Below, in pieces: positions 33,737 to 43,093 of a stretch of 64,000 bases of DNA. Position 1 is the first letter of the stretch. Every line of letters starts with the position of its first letter. The stretch is from Alphaproteobacteria bacterium (GTDB taxonomy: Bacteria > Pseudomonadota > Alphaproteobacteria > Caulobacterales > Caulobacteraceae). Where the stretch lies: positions 62,001 to 126,000 of the forward strand of contig JAHJME010000015.1 in assembly GCA_018821435.1 (NCBI GenBank), given 5' to 3'. The translations under genes and the position numbers were made by a program. Below the pieces are notes generated by a model. The model saw only the letters and a program-made list of their open reading frames with translations, was not told the DNA's origin and ran no database searches.

Positions 33737-36336
33737 TGGCCGACAAGCTGGCGCGCTATCGGTCCATGCGGGATTTCGGCAAGACCGCCGAGCCCGACAG
33801 CGCGGCGAAGACCAAGGCGTCCAAACGCCTGCGCTTCGTGATCCAGAAGCACGCCGCCACCCGCCTGCACTACGACTTTCGCCTGGAGCTGGACGGGGTG
33901 TTCCTGTCGTGGGCCGTGACGCGCGGGCCCTCGCTGGACCCCGCCGACAAGCGCCTGGCCGTCCAGACCGAAGACCACCCGCTGGACTACGGCGACTTCG
34001 AAGGCACGATCCCCAAGGGCGAATACGGCGGCGGCACGGTGTTGCTGTGGGACCGCGGCTACTGGGAGCCCGAAGGCGATCCCAAGGCCATGCTGAAGAC
34101 CGGCGACCTGAAGTTCACCCTCGACGGCGAGCGGTTGAAGGGCTCGTACGTCCTGGTGCGCATGAAGCGGCGCGGGAACGAGAAACGCGACAACTGGCTG
34201 CTGATCAAACACCGCGACGGCTGGGCCGTGGAGGCGGACGGCGGCAAGCTGGTCGAGGTGGAGACGACCTCGGTGGCGTCCGGGCGCGGCCTGGACGATA
34301 TCGCCGCCGGCAAGGGCAAGGGCCCCTCCAAATTCATGACCGGCAAGGGCCGGGCCACGGCCAAGGATGTCTGGCGTTCCGACCACCCCGAGCCCGAGGC
34401 CAAGCCCGCCGCGCCGCTGAAGGCCGCCCCGGCGCCGAAGCTCAAGGCGACCGCCCTGCCCGGCTTCGTGTCGCCGCAACTGGCCAAGCCGGTGGATCGG
34501 CCGCCGCCCGGCGCGGGCTGGGGCCACGAGATCAAGTTCGACGGCTATCGCCTGCAGCTCCGCGTGGAGAAGGGTCAGGCGACGCTGAGGACCCGCAAGG
34601 GCCTGGACTGGACGCCCAAGTTCAAGGCGATCGCCAAGGACGCCACCGCTCTGCCGGACGGGATCTACGACGGCGAGGCCTGCGCGTTGGACGCAGGCGG
34701 ATCGCCGGACTTCCCGGCGCTGCAGGCGGCGCTGTCGGACGGCCGGACCGACGACCTGATCTTCTTTGCCTTCGACGCCCTGTTCCTGGCCGGCGAGGAC
34801 CTGCGCGAGTTGGCGTTGCGCGAACGCAAGGTGCGGCTGGCGGCGGTGATCAAGGCAGCGGGCAAGGCGCTGGAACGGCGCATCCGCTACGTCGACCACT
34901 TCGAAGCGGCGGGCGACGCGGTGCTGCAGTCGGCGTGCCGCATGTCGCTGGAGGGCATCGTCTCCAAGCGGCTGGACGCGCCCTACCGCTCGGATCGCGG
35001 CGACGCCTGGGTGAAGTCCAAATGCCGGGCCGGCCATGAGGTGGTGATCGGCGGCTGGACCGGCGAGGCGGGCCAACTGCGCTCGCTGCTGGTGGGCGTG
35101 CACCGCGATGGCAAGCTGATCTATGTCGGCCGAGTCGGCACGGGCTTCGGCCGCGATAAGGTCGCCCGCGTCCTGCCGAAGCTGGAGAAGGTCGCGAGCG
35201 CCAAGAGCCCGTTCTCCGGTCCCGGCGCACCGCACAAGGAGGCCAATGTCCACTGGGCCAAGCCGGAGCTGGTGGCGGAAATCGAGTTCGCGGGCTTCAC
35301 CGGATCGGGCATGGTGCGGCAAGGCGCGTTCAAGGGCCTGCGTGACGACAAGCCCGCGCGCGAGGTGGAGGCCGAGACGCCCCAGCCCGTGGACAAGGCC
35401 GAACTGGCCAAGCCGAAACCCGCCGCCAAGGCCGGGCCGCCGGTGGTGATGGGCGTGACCCTGTCCAGCCCCGACAAGGCGCTATGGCCCGACGACGGCG
35501 CGGGACAGCCGGTCACCAAGCTGGAGCTGGCTCAATACCTGGAGGCCGTCGGCCCCTGGATGATGCAGCACATCAAGGGCCGCCCCTGTTCGATCATCCG
35601 AACGCCGGACGGCCTGGGCGGCGAGCGGTTCTTCCAGCGCCACGCGGGCAAGGGCTCGTCCGCCCTGCTGACCGAGGTGGAGGTGGCGGGCGACCATGCC
35701 GCCTACCTGCAGATCGACCGCGTCGAGGCCCTGGCCGCTCTAGCCCAGATCTCCGCCGTCGAGTTCCACCCGTGGAACTGCCAGCCCGGCCAGCCCGAGG
35801 TTCCCGGCCGCTTGGTCTTCGACCTGGACCCCGACGAGGACATCCCCTTCGACCGGGTGATCGAAGCCGCCAAGGAGGTGAAGTCGCGCCTGGAGGCCCT
35901 GGGCCTCGTCGCCTTCTGCAAGACCACCGGCGGCAAGGGCCTGCACGTCGTCACGCCCCTCAAGGACGGCAAGGGCAAGATGGACTGGAAGACCGCCAAG
36001 CAGTTCGCCCAGGACGTCTGCCTGGCCATCGCCGCCGACCAGCCCGACCGCTATGTGGTCAACATGTCCAAGGCCAAGCGGGTGGGCCGGATCTTCCTGG
36101 ACTACCTGCGCAACGACCGGCTCTCCACCGCCGTGGCCCCGCTCTCACCCCGCGCCCGGCCGCTGGCGCCGGTGAGCTTCCCGCTGACCTGGGGCCAGGT
36201 GAAGCCGGGCCTCGACCCAAAGGCCTGGACCATCCGCACCGCGCCGGCCCTGCTGAAGAAGACCAAGGCCTGGGCCGAATACTGCGACGCGGAGCGACCG
36301 TTGGCGGACGCGATCAAGCGGCTCAAGACGATCTGA
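33736..36336 (+). CDS. ligD: DNA ligase D (NHEJ phosphoesterase-ligase-polymerase)
   Basis: 866 residues from ATG 33736, which overlaps the otsA stop. Domain order: 3'-phosphoesterase (about 30-190) with [19 protein letters not shown], giving H39, H45, D47 and R49, then H81 and Y85 in the spacing of characterised LigD phosphoesterases; ATP-dependent ligase (about 245-540) with adenylation Lys in [10 protein letters not shown] (K267) and [17 protein letters not shown]; a C-terminal archaeo-eukaryotic primase-type polymerase (about 575-866) with [12 protein letters not shown], which carries the metal-binding Asp pair, and [13 protein letters not shown]. The Pro/Ala/Lys-rich linkers are normal. 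It seals double-strand breaks with Ku, which is encoded about 2 kb downstream on the opposite strand. Confidence 0.96.
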   Translation: MADKLARYRSMRDFGKTAEPDSAAKTKASKRLRFVIQKHAATRLHYDFRLELDGVFLSWAVTRGPSLDPADKRLAVQTEDHPLDYGDFEGTIPKGEYGGGTVLLWDRGYWEPEGDPKAMLKTGDLKFTLDGERLKGSYVLVRMKRRGNEKRDNWLLIKHRDGWAVEADGGKLVEVETTSVASGRGLDDIAAGKGKGPSKFMTGKGRATAKDVWRSDHPEPEAKPAAPLKAAPAPKLKATALPGFVSPQLAKPVDRPPPGAGWGHEIKFDGYRLQLRVEKGQATLRTRKGLDWTPKFKAIAKDATALPDGIYDGEACALDAGGSPDFPALQAALSDGRTDDLIFFAFDALFLAGEDLRELALRERKVRLAAVIKAAGKALERRIRYVDHFEAAGDAVLQSACRMSLEGIVSKRLDAPYRSDRGDAWVKSKCRAGHEVVIGGWTGEAGQLRSLLVGVHRDGKLIYVGRVGTGFGRDKVARVLPKLEKVASAKSPFSGPGAPHKEANVHWAKPELVAEIEFAGFTGSGMVRQGAFKGLRDDKPAREVEAETPQPVDKAELAKPKPAAKAGPPVVMGVTLSSPDKALWPDDGAGQPVTKLELAQYLEAVGPWMMQHIKGRPCSIIRTPDGLGGERFFQRHAGKGSSALLTEVEVAGDHAAYLQIDRVEALAALAQISAVEFHPWNCQPGQPEVPGRLVFDLDPDEDIPFDRVIEAAKEVKSRLEALGLVAFCKTTGGKGLHVVTPLKDGKGKMDWKTAKQFAQDVCLAIAADQPDRYVVNMSKAKRVGRIFLDYLRNDRLSTAVAPLSPRARPLAPVSFPLTWGQVKPGLDPKAWTIRTAPALLKKTKAWAEYCDAERPLADAIKRLKTI

Positions 36337-36338
36337 CG

Positions 36339-36632
36339 CTAAGCCTCATACCCGTCGACGATATAGACCCGGCTGGTCGAGGTGGCCTCGCGGATCGGCA
36401 GGATAGCCAGATACTCGGGCGAATTGCGCCAGGCCCGCGCCGCCTCACGGCTCGCGAACCGCAGCACCACCAGCTTGTCCGGCGGTCCTGGGCCGTCCAC
36501 GCGTTCGGGCGCGCCGCCGCGGATCACGTATTCGCCGCCGTACTGCTTCAGGATCGCCGGCACCCGGTCGGCATAGGTCTGGAACCGCGTGGGTTCGGTG
36601 ACGACGATCTCGTTGATCACATAGGCGGGCAT
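36339..36632 (-). CDS. DUF1330 family small protein
   Basis: 97 residues from CAT 36630-36632, behind a GGAGG ribosome site directly upstream of the ATG. The sequence (MPAYVINEIVVTEPTRFQTYADRVPAILKQYGGEYVIRGG, then VVLRFASREAARAWRNSPEYLAILPIREATSTSRVYIVDG) is a clear match to the DUF1330 fold, a ferredoxin-like dimeric alpha/beta barrel. The biochemical role is not established. It lies 2 bases past the ligD stop on the opposite strand, and diverges from a carboxylesterase gene. No evident regulatory link to DNA repair. Confidence 0.92.
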   Translation of the reverse strand: MPAYVINEIVVTEPTRFQTYADRVPAILKQYGGEYVIRGGAPERVDGPGPPDKLVVLRFASREAARAWRNSPEYLAILPIREATSTSRVYIVDGYEA

Positions 36633-36745
36633 GAGGCCTCCGGTTGCCGGCCGCAGCCTACTGCACGCCGCCCGCTTGGACACAATCGCGCAACAGCCGG
36701 CGACTAATCAGACCGGAAATTCGAAAAAACATCCTGGGGGAAGTC

Positions 36746-38236
36746 ATGATCGTCCGTCGTTCATTCGCCGCCGGCGCGTTGGCGCTGAGCCTGTTCGCCC
36801 TGCCCGCCGCGGCCCAGGCCCCGGCCGACGCGTTCGCCTCGGACGTGACCCAGGTGGTGAAGATCAAGCAGGGCGCGCTCAAGAGCCCCGTGAAGGACGG
36901 CGTCGCCTACAGCCTGGGCATCCCCTATGCCGCCCCGCCCGTCGGCGACCTGCGCTGGAAGCCGCCGATGGCGGCCGCGTCGTGGACCGGCGAACGCGAC
37001 GCCGCGAAGGCCGGCCCGCGCTGCCAGGACGTCGAGGACTGCCTGACCCTCAACGTGGTCCGCCCTGCCGGCGCGAAGCCTGGCGCCAAACTGCCGGTAA
37101 TGGTCTGGATCCACGGCGGCGCCTACGTCATCGGGACCAGCATGGGCGCATTCGGCGGTGACACGGACGGTACCAACTTCGCCAAGGACGGCATCGTCCA
37201 CGTCAGCCTGAACTACCGCCTGGGTCGCGCCGGCTGGTTCGCGCACCCGGCGCTGACCAAGGAAGGTCCGACCGGCAACTACGGGATGATGGACCAGATC
37301 GCCGCGCTGAAGTGGGTGCAGGCCAACATCGCCAGCTTCGGCGGCGACCCGAAGAAAGTCACCATCTACGGCGAGAGCGCCGGCGGCGTCTCGGTGCTGT
37401 ACCTGATGCTGTCCCCTGACGCGCAGGGGCTGTTCGCCAAGGTGATCGGCGAGTCCAGCTTCTCGCGCCACATTCCCACGCCACTGAAGACCGCCGAGGC
37501 CGCGGGCCTGAAGGCCGCCAATGACGCGGGGGTGCAGGGTGAGGACGCGGCGGCGGCGGCGGCGCTGCGCAAGGTTCCGCTGACCGCCATGCCCTACTCC
37601 GGCGGGTTGGTGGGCCGCGCCGGCCCGATCCTGGACGGCAAGTACGTCACCGCCGGGATCGCCCAGGGCTTCGCCGCCGGCAGACAGTCCAAGGTTCCGC
37701 TGATGATCGGCGGCAACTCCAACGAGGCCAGCCTGGTTCGGCCGCAGGCGGCCCAGCTCGACGCCATCCCGGAGCCCCAGAAGGCCACTCTGCTGAAGGC
37801 GTTCGACCCCAGCGGCGCCGGCGACAAGGCCCGGATCATCAATGACGTCGTGACCGTGCAGATGATCACCGAGCCCGACCGCAACACCGCCCGCCTGCAC
37901 AGCAAGGCCGGCCAGCCGGTCTATCTGTACTACTTCAGCCACGTGGCCGCGGCCGGCAAGGACCGGAAGCCCCATGGCGCGGGCCACACCGACGAGATCC
38001 GCTACGTCTTCGGCGCTCCGACGGCCCCCGCGAAGTTCGACGCCGCTGATAAGGCGCTGTCCGACGCGATGCACGGGTATTGGGCGAGCTTCGCCAAGAC
38101 GGGCAATCCTCGTGCAGGCTGGCCGAAGTTCGACCCGGCCAATGAGCGCCAGGTCGAGTTCGGCGATGAGGGCGTGAGGGTGCGCGAGCACTTCCTGAAG
38201 GACCAGCGCGACACCGTGGAAGCGGGCGCGAAGTAG
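36746..38236 (+). CDS. Type-B carboxylesterase family protein, exported
   Basis: 496 residues from ATG 36746 with GGGGGAAG upstream. A signal peptide (MIVRRSFAAGALALSLFALPAAAQA) precedes the alpha/beta-hydrolase domain. Catalytic features: oxyanion HGGAY at 123-127, nucleophile GESAG (S211), and the late HGAGHTDEIRYVF block with the catalytic His. Substrates may be ester-linked envelope or xenobiotic compounds; acts in the periplasm if exported. A similar esterase is encoded at 39196-40695, with ku between them in a tail-to-tail arrangement with this gene. The two differ in sequence but have the same layout, so they are likely paralogues. The stop is followed by an inverted repeat. Confidence 0.92.
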   Translation: MIVRRSFAAGALALSLFALPAAAQAPADAFASDVTQVVKIKQGALKSPVKDGVAYSLGIPYAAPPVGDLRWKPPMAAASWTGERDAAKAGPRCQDVEDCLTLNVVRPAGAKPGAKLPVMVWIHGGAYVIGTSMGAFGGDTDGTNFAKDGIVHVSLNYRLGRAGWFAHPALTKEGPTGNYGMMDQIAALKWVQANIASFGGDPKKVTIYGESAGGVSVLYLMLSPDAQGLFAKVIGESSFSRHIPTPLKTAEAAGLKAANDAGVQGEDAAAAAALRKVPLTAMPYSGGLVGRAGPILDGKYVTAGIAQGFAAGRQSKVPLMIGGNSNEASLVRPQAAQLDAIPEPQKATLLKAFDPSGAGDKARIINDVVTVQMITEPDRNTARLHSKAGQPVYLYYFSHVAAAGKDRKPHGAGHTDEIRYVFGAPTAPAKFDAADKALSDAMHGYWASFAKTGNPRAGWPKFDPANERQVEFGDEGVRVREHFLKDQRDTVEAGAK

Positions 38237-38270
38237 GCTTAGAGCACGGCCCCAGCGCCGAGCTCTAAGC
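38237..38270. terminator. Inverted repeat between convergent genes
   Basis: GCTTAGAGC (38237-38245) and GCTCTAAGC (38262-38270) are perfect 9-base complementary arms with a 16-base loop. They lie between the esterase stop and the end of ku, overlapping the ku stop codon. No U-rich tract follows, so it may work as a bidirectional stem rather than a canonical intrinsic terminator. Confidence 0.55.
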
Positions 38271-39128
38271 CCGCTTCTTCGCCGGAGCCTTCCGGGCCGT
38301 GGACGCCTTGGCCGTTGCCGTCGCCGGCGCCGCCTTCCGCGCCGGCGCCTTGCGCCGATCGCCGCCAAGGCTGCGCTTCAGCGCCTCCATCAGGTCGATG
38401 ACCTCGGCCTCCTGGGGTTCCTCGACCTTCTGCACGCCGTGGCCCTTCTGCTTTTCCTTGATCAGGGCCCGGAGCGCGTCCTCGTAGCGGTCGTTGAACT
38501 TGGACGGGTCGAAGGCGCCGGCTTGCTGGCTGATGATCTTCTCGGCGATCTCGACCATGGCGGCGGGCGGCTTGTGCGTGGGGATCTTGTCGAAGATCTC
38601 GTCGGCGTCCCGCACCTCGCGGTTCGAGCGCAGCGAGTAGGCCAGGATGCCCTTGCCCCGCGACTCCAGCGCCATCAGCCGCTCGCGCTGGTGCATGACC
38701 AGGCGGCCCAGCGCGATCTTGCCGGCCTTCTCCATCGCCTGGCGGATCACGGTGAAGGCCTCCACCGCCATGTCGCCGTCGGGGGCCAGGAAATAGGGGT
38801 CGTTCCAGTACAGGCGGTCGATGTCCGCCTCGTCGACGAACCGCTCGATATCCAAGGTCCGGGTTGTCTCCAGCCGGACGTTCTTGATCTCGTCGTCGGT
38901 GACCACGACGTAGTGGCCCTTCTCGACCTCGTAGCCCTTGACGATGTCGGCCCGGTCCACCGGCCCGGTCTCCGGGTCGGTGGGGATCATCTTGATCCGG
39001 TTGTTGGTCTGCTTGTGCAGCATGTTGAAGCTGACGTCGCTGGTCCGCTGGGTGGCGGTGTACAGCGCGACGGGACAGCTCACGAGGCTGAGGCGCAGGT
39101 AGCCCTGCCAGGTCGGACGGGTGGCCAT
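38265..39128 (-). CDS. ku: Ku protein (NHEJ DNA-end binding)
   Basis: 287 residues from CAT 39126-39128 with GGAG upstream. The start gives MATRPTWQGYLRLSLVSCPVALYTATQRTSDVSFNML, the canonical bacterial Ku opening. The Ku core runs through HKQTNNRIKMIPTDPETGPVDRADIVKGYEVEKGHYVVVTDDEI and the conserved GRLVMHQRERLMAL. The C-terminal tail (about 255-287) is Lys/Ala-rich and disordered (RKAPARKAAPATATAK), typical of DNA-contact tails. Homodimeric Ku rings bind double-strand ends and recruit LigD. It is separated from ligD by a DUF1330 gene and an esterase, so the two NHEJ genes are close but not one operon. Confidence 0.96.
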   Translation of the reverse strand: MATRPTWQGYLRLSLVSCPVALYTATQRTSDVSFNMLHKQTNNRIKMIPTDPETGPVDRADIVKGYEVEKGHYVVVTDDEIKNVRLETTRTLDIERFVDEADIDRLYWNDPYFLAPDGDMAVEAFTVIRQAMEKAGKIALGRLVMHQRERLMALESRGKGILAYSLRSNREVRDADEIFDKIPTHKPPAAMVEIAEKIISQQAGAFDPSKFNDRYEDALRALIKEKQKGHGVQKVEEPQEAEVIDLMEALKRSLGGDRRKAPARKAAPATATAKASTARKAPAKKRA

Positions 39129-39195
39129 GGGTGACTCCGGATTCGGCGGAGTCAACGCGGCTAAGGCAGAGTCAGTTCTCCGATCGTCAAAGTCG

Positions 39196-40695
39196 CTATT
39201 TCGTCAGCCCCAACGTCGGCACGGCCACCGACTGCTGCAGGTCCAGCTGGGGCTTGCGGAAGTTGGTGCGCACGCCGCTGATGGTCCCGAATTCCATCAG
39301 CTTGTCCGACTTGGCGTCATAGGCCGGCCAGGCCTCGGCGCCGCACTTTGGCGCGCCGGTCTTGGCGAAACTGACCCAGCAGGCGTGCATCAGCGCGGCC
39401 ATCGCCTTGTCGTCCTCGGCCACCATGCTCATCGGCGTGCGGCGGCCCCAGTAGTCGAACACGTACTGAATCTCGGCGGCGTGCGCGGCGGTCTTCAGCG
39501 CGGGCCGGAAGCGCGAGCCGACGTAGGAGAAGTGATAGAGCCACGCCGGCTGGCCGCCCGACGCCTCGTCGGCGACCCAGCGCGCCGCGCCGCCCATAAT
39601 CCGGTCGGTGAACACGGCGCGGGCCAGCACCTCGTCGCCCTGCGCCGCCTCGTCCTTGTAGATCGGGCGGATGATGGCGGGGACCATGGCGATCTGGGCG
39701 GGCGTCAGCGGCCCCGGAGCCATCAGCGAATCCTCGCCGGAGTTGGAGCCGACGATCAGCGGCACGTCGGCGAAGGTCCCGTGCGCCAGCGCCTGGGACG
39801 CGGTCTGGGTCATCAGCTTGCCGTCGATGAACGGGCCGTAGTTGGCGGCGATCGGAACCAGGGTCGCCACCGGGAGCGCCCGCAGCTCGTCCGCCGTGGC
39901 GGTCGCCGCGACGCCGGCCTTGGCGAGCGCGGCGGCGCCCTCCTGCTCCTTGGCGGCCAGGGTGACCGGTGGGAACCAGCCGCCGCCGGACTGCACCGCC
40001 GCCTTCTGGTAGAGCCCCTCGGCCTTGGGGGTCGCCAGCAGCGCCAGGGTGCTCATGCCGCCGGCGGACTCGCCGAAGACGGTGACGTTCTTCGGGTCGC
40101 CGCCGAACGCCGCGACGTTGCGCTTCACCCACTCCAGGGCGGCGATCTGGTCCATCAGGCCGAAGTTGCCCGTCGGGTTCGCGCCCGCGTCCTTGGTCAG
40201 CGCGGGGTGGGCGAAGTAGCCCAGCGCGCCCAGGCGGTAGTTGATCGAGACCAGCACCACGCCGTCGCGGGCGAAGTTCGAGCCGTCATAGACCCAGCCC
40301 GCCCCCGTCCGGTGACTGCCGCCGTGGATCCAGACCATCACGGGAGCCGCCTTGGCGCCCTTGGGCGCGAAGACGTTCAGCTGCAGGCAGTCTTCCGAGA
40401 TCGGGCCGTTGGCGCCGCCGGAGTTCGGCGTGTCGTTGGCGTTCATGGGCTGCGGGCACGACGGGCCGTTCTTGGTGGCGTCGCGCGCGCCGGTCCATTT
40501 GGCGGCGGGCTGCGGCGGCGCCCAGCGCAGCTTGCCCACCGGCGCGGCGGCGAAGGGGATGTCGCGGAAGATGTTGGCCTTGTCGGTCGCCTCGCCCACC
40601 AGGACGCCGCCCTCGACCTTGGCCTTCACGGGCGTCTGGGCCTGGGCCAGCCCGGCCGCCAGCCACGCCGTCGCAACGATCAACGCCAACCGCAT
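39196..40695 (-). CDS. Type-B carboxylesterase family protein, exported
   Basis: 499 residues from CAT 40693-40695 with GGGAGGCGGG upstream. A signal peptide (MRLALIVATAWLAAGLAQAQ) leads to an alpha/beta-hydrolase with oxyanion HGGS (124-127), nucleophile GESAGGMS (S210) and a later catalytic region around ALKTAAHAAEIQYVF. Similar in layout to the esterase at 36746-38236. The late HAAEIQYVF block parallels HTDEIRYVF of the other copy, supporting paralogy. It likely hydrolyses an ester in the periplasm; substrate unknown. It sits upstream of ku on the same strand with 67 bases between, so read-through into ku is conceivable. Confidence 0.92.
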   Translation of the reverse strand: MRLALIVATAWLAAGLAQAQTPVKAKVEGGVLVGEATDKANIFRDIPFAAAPVGKLRWAPPQPAAKWTGARDATKNGPSCPQPMNANDTPNSGGANGPISEDCLQLNVFAPKGAKAAPVMVWIHGGSHRTGAGWVYDGSNFARDGVVLVSINYRLGALGYFAHPALTKDAGANPTGNFGLMDQIAALEWVKRNVAAFGGDPKNVTVFGESAGGMSTLALLATPKAEGLYQKAAVQSGGGWFPPVTLAAKEQEGAAALAKAGVAATATADELRALPVATLVPIAANYGPFIDGKLMTQTASQALAHGTFADVPLIVGSNSGEDSLMAPGPLTPAQIAMVPAIIRPIYKDEAAQGDEVLARAVFTDRIMGGAARWVADEASGGQPAWLYHFSYVGSRFRPALKTAAHAAEIQYVFDYWGRRTPMSMVAEDDKAMAALMHACWVSFAKTGAPKCGAEAWPAYDAKSDKLMEFGTISGVRTNFRKPQLDLQQSVAVPTLGLTK

Positions 40696-40853
40696 TCCCG
40701 CCTCCCGAAGTGTTGGCGCGGATTTAGGCCCGGTTTCCTGGCCTGCCGCAACCAACCTCGACCCAGATAACGGTGGGCGGTCACAAAGTCGCCGCACAAC
40801 CCAGAATACTCAAGCTTGGGAGACGTTGTCGGGGCGACGTGTCGGGGGACATC

Positions 40854-43019
40854 TTGCTTCAGCGCACCTTTTGGCTCGCCACCGCGGCGGGCCTGGCCGT
40901 GACCACACAGGCCCTGGCCCAGGCGACCGCCAAGCCGGGCGAGAAGCCTGCCGGCACGGTGGGCGAGATCGTCGTTCAAGGCACCGCCCCGGCTGTCCGG
41001 GTGGACGCCGAGAAGAAGAGCTACAGCCTCGCGAACGACCTGCAGGCCACCACCGGCTCGGTCAGCGACGCCCTGCGCAACGTGCCCTCCGTCGAGGTCG
41101 ATGTGCAGGGGAACATCAGCCTGCGGGGCGACCCCAACGTCACCATCATGATCGACGGCAAGCCGTCCGGCATGTTCAAGGGCGAGGGCCGCGCCCAGGC
41201 GCTGCAGGGCCTGCCCGCCGACCAGATCGAGCGGGTCGAGGTGATCACCAACCCGTCCGCCGCCTACAATCCCGAGGGCACGGGCGGCATCATCAACCTG
41301 ATCACCAAGAAGACCGCCAAGCCGGGCGTGTCCGGCAGCGTGCGCGCCAGCCTGGGGTCGGAGGGCCGCAAGACCGGCGGGATCAACGCCAGCTACCGCA
41401 GCGGCCGGTTCACCTACACCGGCGATGCGTCGGTCCGGCGCGACACCTTCAAGCAGCGCTTCACCGTCGACCGCGATTTCGCCGATCCGTCGGGGGCGGG
41501 GCGGGTTCGCGAGTTCCGCGCGGCGGGCGGCGCGGGTCGCCCGACGATCAAGTCCGGCCGCGCCAGCGTGGACTTCGACCTCGACGACAAGACCCGGATC
41601 ACCGGCGGCGTCCGCTACCAGGGCATCGACTTCAGGTCCCACAACGTCGACGCGGTGGATCAAACGACGCTGGGGCTCACGCGCCTGGGGTTCAACACCA
41701 ACAACGACCAGCGCCAGGGCCGGGCCAGCGTGGAGACCAGCCTCAACGCCTCGCACAAGTTCGGCGAGGGCCACGACCTCACCTTCGCCTTCACGCGCGA
41801 GATGATCGACGAGGACCGTAGCCGCGTCCTGCTGCGCCAGTTCCGCACGCCCGTGGCGCCGTCCACCTTCGAGGACGCGGAGGCGCGGAACCGGCTGTGG
41901 CGGACCCAGGTGAAGCTCGACTACACGCGGCCGCTGGGCGAGGGCCGCAAGCTCAAACTGGGCTACGAGCTCAACGGCGACGACAACGACTATGTCTTCG
42001 TCTTCGGCGGGGCGACGCTGCCGGGTCCCGCCGCGGTCGACCCGACGCGGTCCAACCTGTTCCGCCTCGACCAGCAGACGCACGGCGCCTACGTCACCTA
42101 CGAGCAACCGGTGGGCAAGGTCACCGTGCTGGCCGGCTTGCGGGCCGAGGCGACGCTGATCGACCTGAACCAGGTCACCCAGGGCCGGACGGACGAGAAC
42201 GACTACGTCCGGCTCTATCCCAGCCTGCACCTGGGCTATCCGCTGGCCGAGGGCCAGCAGCTTACCGCCAGCTACAGCCGCCGCGTCCAGCGGCCCCAGG
42301 CGGCCGACTACAACGCCTTCCAGGTCTACATCGACCCGCAGAACCTCTCCGGCGGCAATCCGAAGCTGAAGCCGCAGATCACCGATGCGTTCGAGCTGGG
42401 CTACCAGTACCGCAAGAGCGGCACGATCTTCCTGGCGACCGCCTACTACCGCGACGGCCGCGACGCGGTGAACGACATCCTCCGCGACCTGGGCGACGGC
42501 CAGATTCTCCAGACCAAGGAGAACATCGGGTCCTTCCGCTCAGCCGGCCTCGAACTGGTGGCCAACGGCCGCCTGCCCGGCAAGCTGCGGTACAATGTCA
42601 GCGGCAACCTGCTGTGGTCCGAGATCGACGCCACCGACCTGGGCTTCGGCGCGGCGCGGCGGTCGGCCTATACCGCCTCGGGCCGCGCCTCGCTGGACTG
42701 GCAGCCGACCGACAAGGACTTCGTCCAGCTCCAGGGCTACATGTACGGCAAGCGGCTGCTGTCCCAGGGCTATAGCGAACCCCAGGGCATCTTGAACCTG
42801 GGCTACCGGCACAAGTTCGCCGACAACCTGTCCGGCGTAGTGACGGTGCAGGACATCTTCGCGCTCTCGCGCTTCGACATGCTGGTCGACACGCCCGCCT
42901 TCCGCGAGCGGACCGTCGGAAAGCCCAAGAACCGCGCCGTCTTCGTGGGCGTCACCTACGCCTTCGGCGGCGGCAAGCCGCGCGACACGGGCTTCGACTT
43001 CGGCGCCGGCGGGCAGTGA
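40854..43019 (+). CDS. TonB-dependent outer-membrane receptor (beta-barrel family)
   Basis: 721 residues from TTG 40854, chosen because GGGGGAC lies at ideal spacing; GTG 40839 and further in-frame codons upstream are alternatives. The signal peptide (MLQRTFWLATAAGLAVTTQALAQ) leads into a TonB plug (about 40-165: SVSDALRNVPSVEVDVQGNISLRGDPNVTIMIDGKPSG, VEVITNPSAAYNPEGTGGIINLITKK). A large barrel follows with the OMP_b-brl_3-type strands YPSLHLGYPLAEGQQLTASYSRRVQRPQ and NPKLKPQITDAFELGYQYRKSGT. The end FDFGAGGQ is not the classical Phe. It is followed 74 bases later by a paralogue with the same domain order. The import substrate is unknown. Confidence 0.9.
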   Translation: MLQRTFWLATAAGLAVTTQALAQATAKPGEKPAGTVGEIVVQGTAPAVRVDAEKKSYSLANDLQATTGSVSDALRNVPSVEVDVQGNISLRGDPNVTIMIDGKPSGMFKGEGRAQALQGLPADQIERVEVITNPSAAYNPEGTGGIINLITKKTAKPGVSGSVRASLGSEGRKTGGINASYRSGRFTYTGDASVRRDTFKQRFTVDRDFADPSGAGRVREFRAAGGAGRPTIKSGRASVDFDLDDKTRITGGVRYQGIDFRSHNVDAVDQTTLGLTRLGFNTNNDQRQGRASVETSLNASHKFGEGHDLTFAFTREMIDEDRSRVLLRQFRTPVAPSTFEDAEARNRLWRTQVKLDYTRPLGEGRKLKLGYELNGDDNDYVFVFGGATLPGPAAVDPTRSNLFRLDQQTHGAYVTYEQPVGKVTVLAGLRAEATLIDLNQVTQGRTDENDYVRLYPSLHLGYPLAEGQQLTASYSRRVQRPQAADYNAFQVYIDPQNLSGGNPKLKPQITDAFELGYQYRKSGTIFLATAYYRDGRDAVNDILRDLGDGQILQTKENIGSFRSAGLELVANGRLPGKLRYNVSGNLLWSEIDATDLGFGAARRSAYTASGRASLDWQPTDKDFVQLQGYMYGKRLLSQGYSEPQGILNLGYRHKFADNLSGVVTVQDIFALSRFDMLVDTPAFRERTVGKPKNRAVFVGVTYAFGGGKPRDTGFDFGAGGQ

Positions 43020-43039
43020 CCACACCTGTTGCAAGGCAG

Positions 43040-43080
43040 GATTACTTATGTAATCTCCGATTTGATTTACGCGCGTAATC
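43040..43080. promoter_or_regulatory. Twin TTAC-N4-GTAA palindromes upstream of TonB receptor
   Basis: Two inverted repeats lie 25 bases centre to centre: GATTAC-TTAT-GTAATC at 43040-43055 and GATTTAC-GCGC-GTAATC at 43064-43080, the second containing the perfect 12-base palindrome TTACGCGCGTAA. They fall 14 bases before the ATG at 43094 and overlap the expected promoter or leader. The nearest receptor upstream (40854) does not show this pair, so they may give separate control to the second gene. The regulator is unknown. Confidence 0.6.
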
Positions 43081-43093
43081 GGGGGTGACGAGC

